Part shown: in pieces, positions 44,414-52,813 of the stretch
How the letters are laid out: each line of letters starts with the position of its first letter
Position numbering within the stretch: position 1 is the stretch's first letter
Assembly: GCF_003555505.1 (NCBI RefSeq)
Contig: NZ_CP032152.1
Coordinates: forward strand, 186,001 to 250,000
Source of the DNA: Thermosynechococcus sichuanensis E542
GTDB taxonomy: Bacteria > Cyanobacteriota > Cyanobacteriia > Thermosynechococcales > Thermosynechococcaceae
Length of the DNA stretch: 64,000 nucleotides
Direction: 5' to 3'
Notes under the pieces: generated by a model
The model's input: the letters and a program-made list of their open reading frames with translations, nothing else
Database searches by the model: none
What the model was told of the DNA's origin: nothing
Position numbers and translations under genes: made by a program

Positions 44414-45223
44414 CTATTCCTCAAGCACTGGCGGTGGCCCACTGGGAGCAGGAATCAAAAAGGCAACAATGGCACCCAAGGCAAAACCAGCAACATTGCG
44501 CAGGACGGGTAGCCATTCTTGGGTACGAACCAGAACAGGGCCAAGGCCAAAGGCAAAGAAAAGCATGCCCCACAGCGGCGAAAAAAGGAGAATCCACTTC
44601 CAAGCCACTTTTTGATCGGCACGGCGGGGACGAGCCACAAAGCCCAAAATGATGCCGCCAAAGATGGAGGTGGCAAGGGTAAGAATCCATTGCTCTTGGG
44701 GCAACCCCGGTACGGCACGGCATCCCCCTTGGGCGAGGCAAGTTTCAATGGCATGAAGCGATTGCAGGATCGCCTGATCTTCACCGTTGTCGCGGACAAA
44801 GTATTGATTGCCAAAGCGGGTTTGCAACTCAACCCAAAAGGTGCGCTGGAGAACTCGGTAGGCGGTGTCACCAACATTGAAGTTCAAAAGATTGCCGCCG
44901 CGGGTATCGGCCACCAGTAAAATACTGCGATCGTCTAGATCCCAAAAATCCCGTACCGCTAGGCCGGGGGTGCGATCGTACTGAGTGAGAACGCGCAATT
45001 TCCACCCTGTCTGTGCTTCAAACTCTGCCAGTTCGCTGTCAAGGCGTTCCTTTTGAACCGGTGTGAGAATCTGTGCTAAGTCAACGACATTGGTTGGCTC
45101 CGCAGGCAGCAATTCTGGATTGTTGAAGCTGTGAGCGGGGGCGATCGCCCCCAACCAGCAGAGGCTCACAAGCACCATCACTAAACCAATTTGGCAAAAC
45201 CAGCGCCGGACGTGTTGAAGCAT
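44414..45223 (-). CDS. psb32: Psb32-like TPM-domain protein
   Basis: 269 residues. Signal segment and Ala-rich cleavage at WLGAIAPAHS, then a TPM domain (~45-165): NVVDLAQILTPVQKERLDSE, WKLRVLTQYDRTPGLAVRDF, RSILLVADTRGGNLLNFNVG. Two C-terminal membrane spans (~185-260) anchor it. In Synechocystis the TPM protein Psb32 protects PSII and speeds its repair; the name here rests on that domain layout. Possible disulfide in ETCLAQGGCRAV. Single gene, facing DUF2949 across a 196-bp gap. Confidence 0.85.
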   Translation of the reverse strand: MLQHVRRWFCQIGLVMVLVSLCWLGAIAPAHSFNNPELLPAEPTNVVDLAQILTPVQKERLDSELAEFEAQTGWKLRVLTQYDRTPGLAVRDFWDLDDRSILLVADTRGGNLLNFNVGDTAYRVLQRTFWVELQTRFGNQYFVRDNGEDQAILQSLHAIETCLAQGGCRAVPGLPQEQWILTLATSIFGGIILGFVARPRRADQKVAWKWILLFSPLWGMLFFAFGLGPVLVRTQEWLPVLRNVAGFALGAIVAFLIPAPSGPPPVLEE

Positions 45224-45419
45224 CGTAATAAAAATTTACAAATAGGGCATCTTTTTTAATTATCTTAAGGGTATGCTGCGAAACATTGCAATCAGCCCCA
45301 GCGTCTTCTCAGACAATATGCAGCTTTTGTTAAACTCACCCTATCCTGAGAATCCCATTGCTATACTGCAAGTCTAAAAGGTTTGTTGTCCCTGTCTGAT
45401 TGGTCACTCCTCAGCCGCA

Positions 45420-45635
45420 ATGCCCTACTCTCCTCAACTACTGCAATATCTCGAACAGGAACTGGCACTGCCGCCAGAGAGCATTGCTATGGCCTTGCGT
45501 CAATGGCAACAGCAGCGCGGATCGTTGCCAATTATTCTTTGGCAGTATGGATTTATTACCCTAGAACAGTTAGATCGGATTTTTGAGTGGCTCGATCAAA
45601 CGCGGGGCGATCGCTCTTCCCACATTTCTCCCTAG
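45420..45635 (+). CDS. DUF2949 family small protein
   Basis: 71 residues: LQYLEQELALPPESIAMALR, QQQRGSLPIILWQYGFITLE and QLDRIFEWLDQ. This is the short, helical cyanobacterial DUF2949 family, possibly a DNA or regulator-binding helix bundle, function unknown. Its end overlaps the degenerate 3' tail of the solenoid gene on the opposite strand. It marks the left edge of the accessory island. Confidence 0.8.
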   Translation: MPYSPQLLQYLEQELALPPESIAMALRQWQQQRGSLPIILWQYGFITLEQLDRIFEWLDQTRGDRSSHISP

Positions 45636-45745
45636 GACTCCTCTCTAGCCTGCTTCCGCTCAGCCAGCTTTTGCTAACAGCCAAGGTCTTTTCAAAAACC
45701 TCGCTTGGACAGCTAGGATGTTCCAATAAGCGAAAGACAATTTCT

Positions 45746-46576
45746 TCAAGATGGTGTTTGGATGCGTAACTTGAGGCTTTCCGCAGCTGCCCAACGGACG
45801 TTATCTCTAGGGTCCTGGAGCAGCTCCTCCAGTAAAAAAAGAGGACAATTGGGATTTGTAGCAATTCCTCTCCTTACTCCAGAGTAACAGCGATCTTTAT
45901 CTTGTGCCCACTGACAGAGAAGTTCTACGGGGATATCGGTTCGAGAACCAATGCTCCCTTGGATACTGAAGCTTAGGCCACGGATCCGATTTGGGGGAGA
46001 AAAAGCAACATAGCCTTTACCATGTATATGTTTAGCAATAATTTCTTTTGTGAATTCGAGTAAACGGGTGAGCACACTCAAAGGAGTTTCAGGTGATACC
46101 GCCACATCCTTTAAGGTGTACCACAATGTTCTGAGGTTGTCTAAATTACTACTGGGATAGTATTTAAAAATGTTCTGTTCTCGATCAGGAACGAGGAGCC
46201 AAGCCCATTCAACCGTTTTGGGATTCAGGAGGAATGCTCTCAGTGCAGATAGAGAGAGGCCTTTTAAGTGAGGATCAAGATGCCACAAAATGTCAAAAAC
46301 AGGATTGGCAATAAACTCTTCAGGAAAGTGCTCAGCTAAAGGTAATAAAATCTCTTTGGGAGTTTGTGGATTACTAGCTAGTGCTCGTAAGATTTCAGGC
46401 TTACCTTCCTCAACAAGTTGTTCAATCAGGGAAATCGGAATCGCCGGATTTTGTGCGACTAAGACAGCCAAAGTATCATTTCTCATGGCTAATGCCCACA
46501 ATTGCTCCGCTGGGGTTTCCGGATCAAGGGCGATCGCCTGCCAATCAGAACAATCTTTTTGAAAATTATTTTCCAT
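45746..46576 (-). CDS. LRV/HEAT-like solenoid protein, second copy of the island family
   Basis: 276 residues of leucine-rich-repeat-variant-like helices: DPETPAEQLWALAMRNDTLA, NPAIPISLIEQLVEEGKPEI, NPQTPKEILLPLAEHFPEEF. The middle carries a non-repeat part (ANPVFDILWHLDPHLKGLSL... KTVEWAWLL) that matches the large solenoid protein at 49132-52731. The stop at 45746 is probably premature: another frame just past it continues LEEIVFRLLEHPSCPSEVFE, which fits the same repeat pattern. It lies 54 bp downstream of the VWA-like gene on the same strand. Binding protein or regulator by fold; partner unknown. Confidence 0.75.
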   Translation of the reverse strand: MENNFQKDCSDWQAIALDPETPAEQLWALAMRNDTLAVLVAQNPAIPISLIEQLVEEGKPEILRALASNPQTPKEILLPLAEHFPEEFIANPVFDILWHLDPHLKGLSLSALRAFLLNPKTVEWAWLLVPDREQNIFKYYPSSNLDNLRTLWYTLKDVAVSPETPLSVLTRLLEFTKEIIAKHIHGKGYVAFSPPNRIRGLSFSIQGSIGSRTDIPVELLCQWAQDKDRCYSGVRRGIATNPNCPLFLLEELLQDPRDNVRWAAAESLKLRIQTPS

Positions 46577-46630
46577 TATCTGGTATCCTTTTGAAGAACG
46601 ACATTATTAAATGATAATAATAAATAAATT

Positions 46631-47848
46631 CTAAACAAGACGAATCACTTCACCCCAAGGAAAGTTCTCTGTCTCCAAGCCGCCCGGGCAGACAACCCAC
46701 AGGACTGGCAACGGCGGCGGTTCCTTAGGGAAATTACCATAACCATCGGTGAGGTAAACACAAACGCCATCGGTGATCCCATCCCAGCGCTCCCCTACTT
46801 TTCTAAAAAATGGACAAAAATCTGTACCACCGCCCCCTTTAGGTTTGGGAATTTGGCTCATTTTATCTAGCTCGTAGGGACCGTAAATATCAGCATCTGC
46901 ATAGTAGAGTTCGAGTTTGATGTGGGGGTAAGCCGCCAAAATCCCTGTGACTTCTCCTAAAAACTGGGCAATGAGGTCATCGCTCACCGAACCACTCGTA
47001 TCAACAGCCACGTAAACCAAGACGGATTCAGCGATGAGGGTTTCAATGTACAAGTTGCGATAGACAAAGCGGCGATCAAATCCCTGAAAATCTGTTGGTG
47101 TATGCACCAAGTAGCGCCATAGTTGTGTCCGCCAATCTACCTGCCCACCACGCAAGTTAAGACAGTACCGTTCAATACCCGCTGGAATTATTCCTTGCTG
47201 CTTACTCATTTCAGCAATACAGATCGCCTGTTGGAGTGCCTGCCGCCAAAAAACTTCTGTTTCATGCAGCCATTTCTGATCGAGCACTCCGCTGTGCTCA
47301 TGCCCATTGCCGTCACCCTCACCGCCATTGACGGACTTAGCATCGGGCAGTCCTTTCTCCAGTAAGTCCCGTTGTTCGGGGCGGAAGTCATCTTTTATTC
47401 TTTTTCTTTGTAAATCATTTGAACTCTTTGCCTTTCCCCGTTTCTGCAGGCAGGCGTACACCTCCTCAACATCAAATCGCTCTAAGTCTGGATCAATCAA
47501 ACTCCCCGGCAGTAATTCTAAGTGCTCTTGGTTGCGAATCATGCCATTGACCACGATGTCGGCAGCAATATTCCAAAGCGTTTGATCTCGTCCACCGCGC
47601 CGCACTGCATGGAGCAAGGCCATGTGTAAAACTTCATGGATAATGACTGCATCCTGCTGCTTTCGAGGCAAGCTTACAAATACCTCAGGATTGAGATACA
47701 GGGACTTACCATTCGTGGCTGCAATGGGCACTGAATCAGTGAAATAAGCCTGTGCAAATAAGGCCAGTGTGCCGAAGAAAGGATTGTGCATCTGTAGCCG
47801 TGTCATGGCGTAACTGTAAGCTTTGGCGGCAGTCATTTGTGTTTTCAT
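46631..47848 (-). CDS. VWA-like putative metallopeptidase (DUF2201 type)
   Basis: 405 residues from ATG 47848 (MKTQMTAAKAYSYAMTRLQM). N-terminal part has a zinc-peptidase motif, HEVLHMALLH (His71, Glu72, His75). The C-terminal half is VWA-like, with the metal site DTSGSVSDDLIAQFLGEVTG, then GGGTDFCPFF and LTDGYGNFP. This two-part layout is the DUF2201/VWA-like family, usually found with a MoxR ATPase. Here the ATPase gene ends 40 bp upstream (47888), so the pair is likely one unit. Whether the zinc site cuts proteins is not known. The linker (~170-195, Gly/Asp/Glu rich) is flexible. Confidence 0.88.
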   Translation of the reverse strand: MKTQMTAAKAYSYAMTRLQMHNPFFGTLALFAQAYFTDSVPIAATNGKSLYLNPEVFVSLPRKQQDAVIIHEVLHMALLHAVRRGGRDQTLWNIAADIVVNGMIRNQEHLELLPGSLIDPDLERFDVEEVYACLQKRGKAKSSNDLQRKRIKDDFRPEQRDLLEKGLPDAKSVNGGEGDGNGHEHSGVLDQKWLHETEVFWRQALQQAICIAEMSKQQGIIPAGIERYCLNLRGGQVDWRTQLWRYLVHTPTDFQGFDRRFVYRNLYIETLIAESVLVYVAVDTSGSVSDDLIAQFLGEVTGILAAYPHIKLELYYADADIYGPYELDKMSQIPKPKGGGGTDFCPFFRKVGERWDGITDGVCVYLTDGYGNFPKEPPPLPVLWVVCPGGLETENFPWGEVIRLV

Positions 47849-47887
47849 GACAAGTCTTCGGTTAATCAATGGTGAATTGAAGAATCG

Positions 47888-48928
47888 CTACAGCATAGTC
47901 ATGATGATTGTCTTAAACTCCTGCAAATATTTTTGTAGCCCTGATGTTGGCTGTTGTTTTAATAGCATGACCAAACGACCCATCAATTGCTTATTCTCGA
48001 TTTGTCGCAACATATCCACCGCATAGAGACGCACCCACTCCGCTGGAGCTTTCTTTTCCATCCAGTCAAAGGCATTGAGAGCTTCTTCAGCGGTTTTCAG
48101 GCGTACCGCCAAACCAATGCTCACAGCATAGCGCAGTGAGGGTTCTTGAGGAAAAGGAATGGAAGCCCCTTGACCTATCAGAATCGCCTCTAGATCAGGT
48201 AAAGATTCGTAGATTTTGACATAGGCATTGAATTCTGCGGCAACCCCTTCACCAACCGCAGGTGCGATACTCAACCCAGCCTGATATAGACGACTGGCCA
48301 TAAACCAAGAACGCGGAGAAGGCCAAGCGGATGCTGTTGGGCAAAATTTGTGGAGCAATTCTGGGCGGAACGACAGAAAAGCGAGCAGGTGTTCATGCAG
48401 CCCTTGCTGCAATCCATAGGCTTTGAAATTATCAAAGTTCACCTCAACTTCAAGGTGGATAAAGCGATTCGCTAGAGGCGCAGGCATTTCATATACAGCC
48501 GCACGATCTTCTTTGCGGTTACCCGCTGCCCAAATGTACCAGCCCTGCGGCACACGGTAGCTCCCCACCTGCCGATCCAAAATTAACTGTTGGGCTACCC
48601 CTTGTAGGGCAGGGGGTGCCATATTCAACTCATCTAAAAACAAGATGCCCTTACCGTTGCGCGGCAGAAACTCGGGTGGATACCAAACAGAAATCCCCTC
48701 TGTTTTCTCTCGGGAGGACTTGGGTAATGCTACAGGCAGGCCTCGTAAATCCGTTGGTGCTAGTTGGCTCAGGCGCAGGTCAATAAAATCTAAGCCATAC
48801 TTCTTGGCGGTTTGCGCCACAATACTCGACTTACCAATTCCAGGGGGACCCCAAATCATGAGGCTCATGTCTTCCAGTTGATGCTCAACCAATGAGTTTA
48901 GAAACTGTTCTAATTCGGCGGGCGTCAT
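47888..48928 (-). CDS. MoxR-family AAA+ ATPase
   Basis: 346 residues. Walker A: WGPPGIGKSSIVAQTAKK, near residue 27. Walker B: GILFLDELNMAPPALQ. Sensor 1 and arginine finger region: WYIWAAGNRKEDRAAVYEMP followed by APLANRFIHLEVEVNF. MoxR ATPases act as chaperones for VWA proteins that sense metal or assemble complexes; this gene directly precedes the VWA-like gene. Together they suggest an ATP-driven switch in which the VWA protein is remodelled. It starts 204 bp downstream of the large solenoid gene's stop, so it may have its own promoter. Confidence 0.92.
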   Translation of the reverse strand: MTPAELEQFLNSLVEHQLEDMSLMIWGPPGIGKSSIVAQTAKKYGLDFIDLRLSQLAPTDLRGLPVALPKSSREKTEGISVWYPPEFLPRNGKGILFLDELNMAPPALQGVAQQLILDRQVGSYRVPQGWYIWAAGNRKEDRAAVYEMPAPLANRFIHLEVEVNFDNFKAYGLQQGLHEHLLAFLSFRPELLHKFCPTASAWPSPRSWFMASRLYQAGLSIAPAVGEGVAAEFNAYVKIYESLPDLEAILIGQGASIPFPQEPSLRYAVSIGLAVRLKTAEEALNAFDWMEKKAPAEWVRLYAVDMLRQIENKQLMGRLVMLLKQQPTSGLQKYLQEFKTIIMTML

Positions 48929-49131
48929 GTCAAAGACCTCACATCTTCAGAATTGGGTTGTCAGTATTCAGGGATAGAAGGACTTGAGCGAGCTTGCTCT
49001 CTTTTCAACCACTTCAATCGCTTCAATAGTTTATCCATCTGTTTTAAGCAAAGTATGCACAGGAACAGAATCCCCTTTATCCAGCAAAGCCTACCTCATC
49101 ATAAGTTCAGAAAGTCATCGATCAAAAATTC

Positions 49132-52100
49132 CTATTTTCGATCTAGACATGTTTTTAGGTTCCAGTGCACTGCATTACGGATAGACCAACACTCATCTTT
49201 AGCAAGGGTTTCGAGGATATAGATGGGGGTATATGGGTTCCATGCCACTCCATAACGGACACTCGAATTGCTATCCTTCGCAAGAATTTCAAAGACAAAG
49301 GCAGGGGTATTCGCATTCCTTGCTACTGCTTTGCGAACATCACTAGAAAAATGGCGAGATAACTCGACCAGCCGTCCTACAGGAGTATTTTCACTCTTAG
49401 CTTCTGCAATTAGAGCAGGAATGTTCCTTGTTTCAAAGAGAGAGCTAGGTGTCTTTGGATTGTTTATGACTGCCTCCCGAACAAACCCATACTCATCTTT
49501 AGCAAGGGTTTCGAGGAGGGAGAGAGGGGTATTGGGATTTCCCCCCACTGCTGCGCGAACATCACTATCTTTATCCCCAGCAAGGGTTGCCAAAACAGGG
49601 CTAGGAGTATTCGGGTTGCTCGCTACCGCTACGCGAACATCACTATCCCTATCCTTAGCAAGGGTTGGCAAAAGAGAGCTAGGAGTATTCGGGTTGCTCG
49701 CTACCGCTGCGCGAACATCACTACAAAAATGGCCAGCCAATTCTGTTAATCGGGTAGTAGGGGTGTTGTTGCTCTTAGCCTCCTTAATCAAAGAAGCAAT
49801 TTTAGGTCTGTTTACTACCGCTGCGCGAACATCCCTATCCCTATCCTCAGCAAGGGTTGGCAAAAGAGAGCTAGGAGTATTCGGGTTGCTCGCTACCGCT
49901 GCGCGAACATCACTATCCTTATCCTTAGCAAGGGTTGCCAAAACAGGGCTAGGAGTATTCGGGTTGCTCGCTACCGCTACGCGAACATCACTATCCCTAT
50001 CCTTAGCAAGGGTTGCCAAAACAGGGCTAGGAGTATTCGGGTTGCTCGCTACCGCTACGCGAACATCCCTATCCTTATCCTCAGCAAGGGTTGCCAAAAC
50101 AGGGCTAGGAGTATTCGCGTTCCTCGCTACCGCTACGCGAACATCACTATCCCTATCCTTAGCAAGGGTTGCCAAAGCAGAGCTAGGAGTATTCGGGTTG
50201 CTCGCTACCGCTACGCGAACATCCCTATCCTTATCCTCAGCAAGGGTTGCCAAAACAGAGCTAGGAGTATTCGCCTTCCTCGCTACCGCTGCGCGAACAT
50301 CACTATCCTTATCCTCAGCAAGGGTTGCCAAAACAGAGCTAGGAGTATTCGCCTCCCTCGCTACCGCTGCGCGAACATCCCTATCCCTATCCTTAGCAAG
50401 GGTTGCCAAAGCAGAGCTAGGAGTATTCGCCTTCCTCGCTACCGCTGCGCGAACATCCCTATCCCTATCCTTAGCAAGGGTTGCCAAAACAGAGCTAGGA
50501 GTATACGGGTTGCTCGCTACCGCTGCGCGAACATCACTACAAAAATGGCGAGCCAATTCTGTTAATCGGGTAATAGGGGTGTTGTTGCTCTTAGCCTCCT
50601 TAATCAAAGAAGCAATTTTAGGTCTGTTTACTACCGCTGCGCGAACATCCCTATCCCTATCCTCAGCAAGGGTTGGCAAAAGAGAGCTAGGAGTATTCGG
50701 GTTGCTCGCTACCGCTGCGCGAACATCACTATCCTTATCCTTAGCAAGGGTTGCCAAAACAGGGCTAGGAGTATTCGGGTTGCTCGCTACCGCTACGCGA
50801 ACATCCCTATCCCTATCCTTAGCAAGGGTTGCCAAAACAGGGCTAGGAGTATTCGGGTTGCTCGCTACCGCTGCGCGAACATCCCTATCCCTATCCTTAG
50901 CAAGGGTTGCCAAAACAGGGCTAGGAGTATTCGCCTTCCTCGCTACCGCTGCGCGAACATTACTATCCTTATCCTTAGCAAGGGTTGCCAAAACAGAGCT
51001 AGGAGTATTCGCCTTCCTCGCTACCGCTGCGCGAACATCCCTATCCCTATCCTTAGCAAGGGTTGCCAAAACAGGGCTAGGAGTATTCGGGTTGCTCGCT
51101 ACCGCTGCGCGAACATCACTACAAAAATGGCCAGCCAATTCTGTTAATCGGGTAGTAGGGGTGTTGTTGCTCTTAGCCTCCTTAATCAAAGAAGCAATTT
51201 TAGGTCTGTTTACTACCGCTGCGCGAACATCCTTATCCTTATCCTTAGCAAGGGTTGGCAAAAGAGAGCTAGGAGTATTCGGGTTGCTCGCTACCGCTGC
51301 GCGAACATCCTTATCCTTATCCTCAGCAAGGGTTGGCAAAAGAGAGCTAGGAGTATTCGGGTTGCTCGCTACCGCTACGCGAACATCCTTATCCTTATCC
51401 TCAGCAAGGGTTGGCAAAAGAGAGCTAGGAGTATTCGGGTTGCTCGCTACCGCTACGCGAACATCCTTATCCTTATCCTCAGCAAGGGTTGGCAAAACAG
51501 AGCTAGGAGTATTCGGGTTGCTCGCTACCGCTACGCGAACATCCCTATCCCTATCCTTAGCAAGGGTTGGCAAAACAGAGCTAGGAGTATTCGGGTTGCT
51601 CGCTACCGCTACGCGAACATCCCTATCCCTATCCTTAGCAAGGGTTGGCAAAACAGAGCTAGGAGTATTCGGGTTGCTCGCTACCGCTACGCGAACATCC
51701 CTATCCCTATCCTTAGCAAGGGTTTCGAGGCATTCAAGAGGAATCGTTTTTGCCTTAGCCGCTTTCTGTCTCACCCTCGAGTTCTGACGCTGAACTGCAA
51801 CTGTAAATGCCCAAGTCGGCGGCTCTTTGAGGTTCAATATTTTTATCAGGGTTTCATCACTGATGCTCTGTAGTTGACTGTCTTGAAGCACAAGGAAATC
51901 CATCACAGGATTGCGAGCTACTGCCCCCGGAAGTTCCTCAGCCAGTTTATAGAGGGTAACTAGAGGAGTCTGCGGATTCATCGCCACTTTACGGCGGATA
52001 TTGGTATCGGGGTGTTGCGCCAAAGTTTGCAGGAGAGCATGGGATGCATTTGGGTTCTGAGCAAGAGCTGCTGCTAACGGTTTACTGCCTTGAGCTTCCG

Positions 52101-52731
52101 ATAGCCAAGCCTCTAGGACTTCAGTAGGGGTATTGCCATTGGCAGCAACCGCAAGGCGCACTTTCTCATCTGGGTCACTGGCCAACATCTGTAAAATGTC
52201 TGGTGGCGTGGCAGCCAACTGTGCTACACACTGGCGCACTTTGGGGTCAGGATGCTGTGCCGCATCGCTAATCAGCTTAAGATCGTGTTGGCCATTTACT
52301 TTGAGTTGTACGATGATGCACTGAGAACTGGAACGTTTTTCCTCAGAAAGTTTACTGGAGGACAGCGTGGCGGGAGCAGTCTGTACTTTACGGCGGATAT
52401 TGGTATCGGGGTGTTGCGCCAAAGTTTGTAGGAGAGCATGGGATGCATTTGGGTTCTGAGCAAGAGCTGCTGCTAACGGTTTACTGCCTTGAGCTTCCGA
52501 TAGCCAAGCCTCTAGGACTTCAGTAGGGGTATTGCCATTGGCAGCAACCGCAAGGCGCACTTTCTCATCTGGGTCATTGGCCAACATCTGTAAAATGTCT
52601 GGTGGTGTGGCAGCCAACTGTGCTACACACTGGCGCACTTTGGGGTCAGGATGCTGTGCCGCAACCATAATCATATCGGTATCGGGCTGATCAGTGGCTG
52701 TGAGTTGGTTAATAATGCGCCGAGAACTCAT
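49132..52731 (-). CDS. Giant LRV-like solenoid protein, 26 units of 26 residues
   Basis: 1199 residues. Residues 1-350 hold two near-identical blocks (QHPDPKVRQCVAQLAATPPD...) and a non-repeat module (NPVMDFLVLQDSQLQSIS). Residues 351-1188 are tandem helices: 26 units of exactly 26 residues with consensus ASNPNTPSSVLATLAKDRD then DVRAAV, plus four longer units (38, 38, 38 and 48 residues) built on NRPKIASLIKEAKSNNTP. The short tail ends HWNLKTCLDRK. Units are nearly identical in DNA as well, so the array was made recently. Likely a curved binding scaffold with acidic/basic loops. Upstream is the coiled-coil protein, downstream the ATPase and VWA genes. Function not recognised. Confidence 0.9.
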   Translation of the reverse strand: MSSRRIINQLTATDQPDTDMIMVAAQHPDPKVRQCVAQLAATPPDILQMLANDPDEKVRLAVAANGNTPTEVLEAWLSEAQGSKPLAAALAQNPNASHALLQTLAQHPDTNIRRKVQTAPATLSSSKLSEEKRSSSQCIIVQLKVNGQHDLKLISDAAQHPDPKVRQCVAQLAATPPDILQMLASDPDEKVRLAVAANGNTPTEVLEAWLSEAQGSKPLAAALAQNPNASHALLQTLAQHPDTNIRRKVAMNPQTPLVTLYKLAEELPGAVARNPVMDFLVLQDSQLQSISDETLIKILNLKEPPTWAFTVAVQRQNSRVRQKAAKAKTIPLECLETLAKDRDRDVRVAVASNPNTPSSVLPTLAKDRDRDVRVAVASNPNTPSSVLPTLAKDRDRDVRVAVASNPNTPSSVLPTLAEDKDKDVRVAVASNPNTPSSLLPTLAEDKDKDVRVAVASNPNTPSSLLPTLAEDKDKDVRAAVASNPNTPSSLLPTLAKDKDKDVRAAVVNRPKIASLIKEAKSNNTPTTRLTELAGHFCSDVRAAVASNPNTPSPVLATLAKDRDRDVRAAVARKANTPSSVLATLAKDKDSNVRAAVARKANTPSPVLATLAKDRDRDVRAAVASNPNTPSPVLATLAKDRDRDVRVAVASNPNTPSPVLATLAKDKDSDVRAAVASNPNTPSSLLPTLAEDRDRDVRAAVVNRPKIASLIKEAKSNNTPITRLTELARHFCSDVRAAVASNPYTPSSVLATLAKDRDRDVRAAVARKANTPSSALATLAKDRDRDVRAAVAREANTPSSVLATLAEDKDSDVRAAVARKANTPSSVLATLAEDKDRDVRVAVASNPNTPSSALATLAKDRDSDVRVAVARNANTPSPVLATLAEDKDRDVRVAVASNPNTPSPVLATLAKDRDSDVRVAVASNPNTPSPVLATLAKDKDSDVRAAVASNPNTPSSLLPTLAEDRDRDVRAAVVNRPKIASLIKEAKSNNTPTTRLTELAGHFCSDVRAAVASNPNTPSSLLPTLAKDRDSDVRVAVASNPNTPSPVLATLAGDKDSDVRAAVGGNPNTPLSLLETLAKDEYGFVREAVINNPKTPSSLFETRNIPALIAEAKSENTPVGRLVELSRHFSSDVRKAVARNANTPAFVFEILAKDSNSSVRYGVAWNPYTPIYILETLAKDECWSIRNAVHWNLKTCLDRK
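49168..51681 (-). repeat. Tandem array of 78-bp coding units with three 114-bp and one 144-bp units
   Basis: Thirty consecutive units fill 2514 bp. Twenty-six are 78 bp; the longer ones begin near 51215, 50635, 49815 and 49450 (minus-strand order). The order unit-unit-long unit recurs (units 12-14 and 22-24 encode almost the same 90 residues), showing block duplication on top of single-unit expansion. All lengths are multiples of three, so the frame is kept. Confidence 0.9.
51986..52264 (-). repeat. 279-bp direct repeat, copy B (within solenoid gene)
   Basis: Nearly identical to 52385-52663. I count three base differences; two are silent and one changes Asn to Ser (LANDPDEK versus LASDPDEK). 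It encodes QHPDPKVRQCVAQLAATPPD to DTNIRRKV. Confidence 0.9.
52385..52663 (-). repeat. 279-bp direct repeat, copy A (within solenoid gene)
   Basis: Partner of 51986-52264, separated by 120 bp that encodes a unique Ser-rich linker and a strand-like segment (SSSKLSEEKRSSSQCIIVQL). It encodes the first repeat block of the solenoid protein. Confidence 0.9.
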
Positions 52732-52813
52732 ACAGTATCTTTCCTTAATAATTTGCTAGCGACCTAAAAATATCCAGTACTATTGACAGTCCTCAATCGT
52801 TCTGAAAACACCC

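Noticed and set aside
45273-45377. 34-codon frame MLRNIAISPSVFSDNMQLLL upstream of the DUF2949 gene
   Set aside because: Has a weak AAGGG before ATG but too short and unlike any known small protein; could as easily be chance.
49168-51681. Regular direct repeats suggesting a CRISPR array
   Set aside because: Units are 78 bp, contiguous, in frame and lack unique spacers; no cas genes are nearby. They are protein-coding tandem repeats.
49268-51787. 839-codon open frame on the plus strand, antisense to the solenoid gene, with a repeat-like protein (LARVAKTELGVFGLLATAT)
   Set aside because: It exists because the 78-bp repeat lacks stops in this antisense frame. The minus-strand frame has proper repeat-protein pattern, whereas the antisense product is a repetitive, hydrophobic artefact with no plausible start site.
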